17,205 nucleotides of DNA from Candidatus Daviesbacteria bacterium (lineage in GTDB: Bacteria; Patescibacteriota; Microgenomatia; Daviesbacterales; UBA10151), in assembly GCA_016183225.1 (NCBI GenBank), contig JACPEZ010000045.1, positions 1 to 17,205 of the forward strand, in the 5' to 3' direction. A program made the translations under genes and the position numbers. Positions 15,701 through 17,205 of the stretch are shown here, in pieces. The notes beneath the pieces were generated by a model. That model was not told the origin of the DNA and made no database searches. It was given only the letters and a program-made list of their open reading frames with translations. Position 1 is the stretch's first letter; each line of letters opens with the position of its first letter.

Positions 15701-16377
15701 TGTTTGAGGCCAGGACCCCCAAGATCGTTGCTCCTATGTCGGAAATTGCCGGTAAGGTTAGCGTGATAGAAGGAGAGCTGGGTATCAGGGTGAGGGTAAG
15801 AACTACCCAAAAGCCTCATGAGGAAAGGGAATACGTGATTCCGGTGACCTCGCAGCTTTTGGTGGAAGACGGGCAGTTGATTGAGGCCGGTACGGTTTTA
15901 TCCTCGGGTCACGGCGATGTCAAAGAAATTTTAAGGGTTCAGGGTTTGCGCGCAGCCCAAAGCTATATAGTTGACGAGGTCAGATCGGTCTATGAATCTC
16001 AGGGGGTGCCGATCAATTCCAAGCATTTTGAAGTGATTGTCAGAAAAATGTCCGATAAGGTGAGAATTGAATCTCAAGGCGACACCAACCTATTGCCGGG
16101 CGAGATTGTTGACAAACTGCGATTTGAGGAGGAGAATTTAAGAGTTTTGGCCTCCGGCGGCGAGCCGGCCACAGCAGAAGTAGTTATATTGGGTATTACC
16201 AGAGCCAGCTTGCAGACGGAAAGCTTTTTATCGGCAGCCTCTTTCCAGGAAACCACCAATATCCTCTCCGATGCGGCCATTGCCGGCAAAGTGGATAAAT
16301 TGCTGGGGTTAAAAGAGAATGTTATAATTGGCAGGCTCATTCCCACCAATCCGGAAAGAGCCAGCATCGAAGGATAA
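12724..16377 (+). CDS. rpoC: RNA polymerase beta' subunit
   Basis: 1217 residues. The N-terminal zinc site is Cys60, Cys62, Cys75 and Cys78. The catalytic Mg loop is NADFDGDQMA with Asp544, Asp546 and Asp548. The bridge-helix area has GARKGVADKALKTADAGYLT, the second zinc site is Cys867, Cys926, Cys933 and Cys936, and the trigger loop is GEPGTQLTMRTFHTGG (962-977). No SI3-type insertion is present. Residues about 145-232 form a long Lys/Glu-rich coiled coil (starting LDKLDKELQEKLVEF), between the zinc region and the clamp helices, that E. coli lacks; Chloroflexi and other groups are known to have helical inserts here. rpoC and rpoB are separate genes, not fused. The protein ends 4 bases before the rpsL ATG. 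Confidence 0.99.
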   Translation: MNDLLDFESLKLTIASPEQVRSWSFGEVTKPETINYRTLKAEKDGLFSENIFGPTKDYECYCGKYKRIRFRGVICDKCGVEVTQSKVRRERMGHINLATPIAHSWFVKGAPSKLSLILDISPKNLEAVVYFASYLVIGIDPEQKTAALDKLDKELQEKLVEFKNNLEKQVKGLEDELKKELTKLKKTLEKEKFELEREERELKTRYEIQKMRDNLVVEQTQLENIYKAISELVKGVMPLRLLSEEEYSKLLEYKASDFITVGMGAEALLEVLQNLNLDKLAASLREEVRKSTGQKHIKATKRLRVVEGMRHAGIQPQWLILRILPVLPPDLRPMVQLPGGRFATSDLNDLYRRVINRNNRLNRLINLGAPEIILRNEKRMLQEAVDSLIDTSSRSQRRGGGPAPAHALRSLSDMLRGKQGRFRQNLLGKRVDYSGRSVIVVGPKLRLDQVGLPREMALEMFKPFVLREMIGRGLAANVKGAKNVLETRPAEVWDILEEIITGHPILINRAPTLHRLGIQAFYPILVDGNAIQVHPCVCAGFNADFDGDQMAIHVPLSQKAQTEAKELMMAKENIFGPANAQPITVPNREMALGCYYLTMIKESDEEMRFFASSDEAMLFYNLGKIKVQQKIKVRIGSEIIETSIGRILFNRALPREMVFMNQVVKGFTIRDIILRAMETMDRDQVSAMIDSIKGVGFLGATMAGISISIFDAKVVQDKQKYLDEAEKEIQKIESNLAKGLITSQEKSQLSQMVWIKTTEDLANATWEYLGEDNPIRMMVEAGARGSRDQAKQLSAMRGLSTDPTGKIVELPTKSNYRQGLSVFEYFTSARGARKGVADKALKTADAGYLTRRLVDVAHDVIIRLEDCGTKEGLTFDIRKSTFTSAREQLLGRKLLAKTEEIVTEEMVQGFLKTAAASVKVRSPLTCEARYGICQACYGVDMTTREPVEIGTPVGVVAAQAIGEPGTQLTMRTFHTGGIVGLDITQGLPRVEELFEARTPKIVAPMSEIAGKVSVIEGELGIRVRVRTTQKPHEEREYVIPVTSQLLVEDGQLIEAGTVLSSGHGDVKEILRVQGLRAAQSYIVDEVRSVYESQGVPINSKHFEVIVRKMSDKVRIESQGDTNLLPGEIVDKLRFEEENLRVLASGGEPATAEVVILGITRASLQTESFLSAASFQETTNILSDAAIAGKVDKLLGLKENVIIGRLIPTNPERASIEG
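16369..16375 (+). promoter_or_regulatory. Ribosome binding site of rpsL
   Basis: GAAGGAT overlaps the last rpoC codons and lies 6 bases before ATG 16382. It supports this start over the upstream-extended reading that begins inside rpoC. Confidence 0.65.
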
Positions 16378-16381
16378 AAAT

Positions 16382-16825
16382 ATGCCTACCATGAATCAGC
16401 TGGTTAGAAAAGGTAGAAAAAAAATTGCCAAAAAGATCAAATCCACGGTTTTGAGGCGTAATTTTAACGCCCGGGAAAGGCGGTATTCTACAACTTTTAA
16501 CCCGCAAAAGCGGGGGGTGGTCACTCTGGTCAAAACCATGACTCCCAAAAAACCAAACTCGGCTTTGAGGAAAGTGGCCCGGGTAAGGTTGTCCAACAGA
16601 TCCGAGGTGACAGCATATATTCAAGGTGAGGGTCACTCTTTGGCCGAACACGGTATAGTTTTGGTAAGAGGCGGCAGGGTCAGAGATCTGCCGGGCGTTA
16701 AGTATCATATTGTCAGAGGTAAGCTGGATTTGGCAGGAGTGCAGGGTAGAAAACAGGGTCGCAGTAAATACGGAGCCAAACTAATGGCAGCTCCTCCGCC
16801 TGCGCCGCCGCCTATAACACCATGA
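16382..16825 (+). CDS. rpsL: 30S ribosomal protein S12 (uS12)
   Basis: 147 residues, from the canonical start MPTMNQLVRKGRKK; the open frame upstream runs into rpoC and is not used. S12 lines the decoding centre. Conserved features are TMTPKKPNSALRKVARVRL (Lys56 equals E. coli K42), VTAYIQGEGHSLAEHG, GGRVRDLPGVKYHIVRG, and GRSKYGAK. A 13-residue stretch near residues 20-40 matches the longer Bacillus-type N-terminal region rather than the E. coli type. Arg101 stands at the position of E. coli Lys87, a known streptomycin-resistance site. The C-terminus is unusual: after SKYGAK the expected basic RPK end is replaced by LMAAPPPAPPPITP, with two Pro triplets (138-140, 142-144). The stop overlaps the rpsG ATG by 4 bases. 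Confidence 0.98.
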   Translation: MPTMNQLVRKGRKKIAKKIKSTVLRRNFNARERRYSTTFNPQKRGVVTLVKTMTPKKPNSALRKVARVRLSNRSEVTAYIQGEGHSLAEHGIVLVRGGRVRDLPGVKYHIVRGKLDLAGVQGRKQGRSKYGAKLMAAPPPAPPPITP

Positions 16826-17205
16826 GAAGCAAAAAATCAGTCAAAAGAATACTGCCGCCCGATCCTGTCTATAATTCAGGGTTGGTTTCCAGGTTCATTA
16901 ATAAATTGATGATCAGCGGTAAAAAAACCGTAGCCCGGAAGCATTTTTATTCGGCCATGGAGCAAATCAAGGATGATCCGCTGGCGGTTTTTGAAAAAGC
17001 TATCCAGAATGTTTCTCCCAAAATGGAAGTCCGGCCTCGCCGGGTAGGGGGAGCTTCATATCAGGTGCCGGTGGAGGTAAGGGGAGATAGAAAAGAAGCG
17101 CTAGCCATCAAATGGATCATTCAAGCGGCTCGAGGCAGATCCAACAAAGAGTTTCACAGCTTTGATAAAAAATTGGCTCAAGAATTGCAGGAGGCGGCTA
17201 ACAAT
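16822..17205 (+). CDS. rpsG: 30S ribosomal protein S7 (uS7), 3' part outside window
   Basis: 128 codons with no stop, cut by the window end; about 25-30 residues of a normal S7 are missing. Start MRSKKSVKRILPPDPVYNSG, then LVSRFINKLMISGKKTVARK, VFEKAIQNVSPKMEVRPRRVGG, and SYQVPVEVRGDRKEALAIKW: the hallmark S7 sequence. S7 starts 30S head assembly by binding 16S rRNA and contacts tRNA at the E site. rpsL-rpsG is the conserved str-operon order, normally followed by fusA and tuf. No Shine-Dalgarno precedes the ATG, so coupling through the ATGA overlap with rpsL is likely. Confidence 0.97.
   Translation, partial: MRSKKSVKRILPPDPVYNSGLVSRFINKLMISGKKTVARKHFYSAMEQIKDDPLAVFEKAIQNVSPKMEVRPRRVGGASYQVPVEVRGDRKEALAIKWIIQAARGRSNKEFHSFDKKLAQELQEAANN

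Noticed and set aside
16328..16381. Longer S12 starting inside rpoC
   Set aside because: The upstream residues are the rpoC end read in another frame; MPTMNQLVRKG is the standard S12 start.
1..17205. UGA recoded as glycine
   Set aside because: UGA ends alaS, the sortase, ruvX, the Phd-like gene and rpsL at the expected C-termini, right at the next gene start.

Overview
The window looks like a chromosomal segment of a small-genome bacterium of the Candidate Phyla Radiation (Patescibacteria), most likely near Microgenomates. The reasons are a strongly shortened alanyl-tRNA synthetase, dense gene packing with start/stop overlaps, a membrane protein joining an actin-like fold to a baseplate-J-like domain, compact RNA polymerase subunits, and several promoters placed almost on top of the start codon. 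The placement is inference. UGA is used as a stop at the ends of several intact genes, so the UGA-glycine code of Gracilibacteria/Absconditabacteria does not apply. No rRNA, tRNA, CRISPR or insertion sequence was seen.

Region 1 (1-6692, all + strand) is an envelope and housekeeping cluster: a RodZ-like HTH/membrane protein with an Ig-like outer domain, a small membrane protein, alaS, a 701-residue actin-fold/TM/J-like protein, a sortase, ruvX and mltG. From alaS to mltG every junction overlaps (4, 4, 1 and 4 bases), so the five genes are probably translated as one coupled operon. In Bacillus the order alaS-ruvX-mltG is known with only tiny genes between; here the J-like protein and the sortase sit between alaS and ruvX. 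The cell-wall theme (RodZ-like, sortase, MltG) suggests a role in envelope assembly.

Region 2 (6693-9317) is an accessory pocket. A minus-strand DUF433/DUF5615 (PIN-like) toxin-antitoxin pair and a plus-strand Phd/VapC pair flank a NUDIX hydrolase. A zinc-poor MDR-family oxidoreductase follows vapC. Both toxin-antitoxin promoters are near-consensus sigma-70 type and lie 9 bases before the antitoxin ATG, so their mRNAs should be almost leaderless. A perfect palindrome covers the -35 box of the second one.

Region 3 (9318-17205) holds its own promoter and a hairpin leader, then rpoB, rpoC, rpsL and the start of rpsG, cut by the window edge. rplJ/rplL do not precede rpoB. Notable protein-level changes are a substituted rifampicin pocket in RpoB, a long coiled-coil insert in RpoC, Arg at the streptomycin-linked Lys position of S12, and a polyproline tail on S12 directly before the rpsG start.

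There is no stretch over 300 bases without a gene; the longest gap is 9318-9428, which holds the rpoB promoter and leader.
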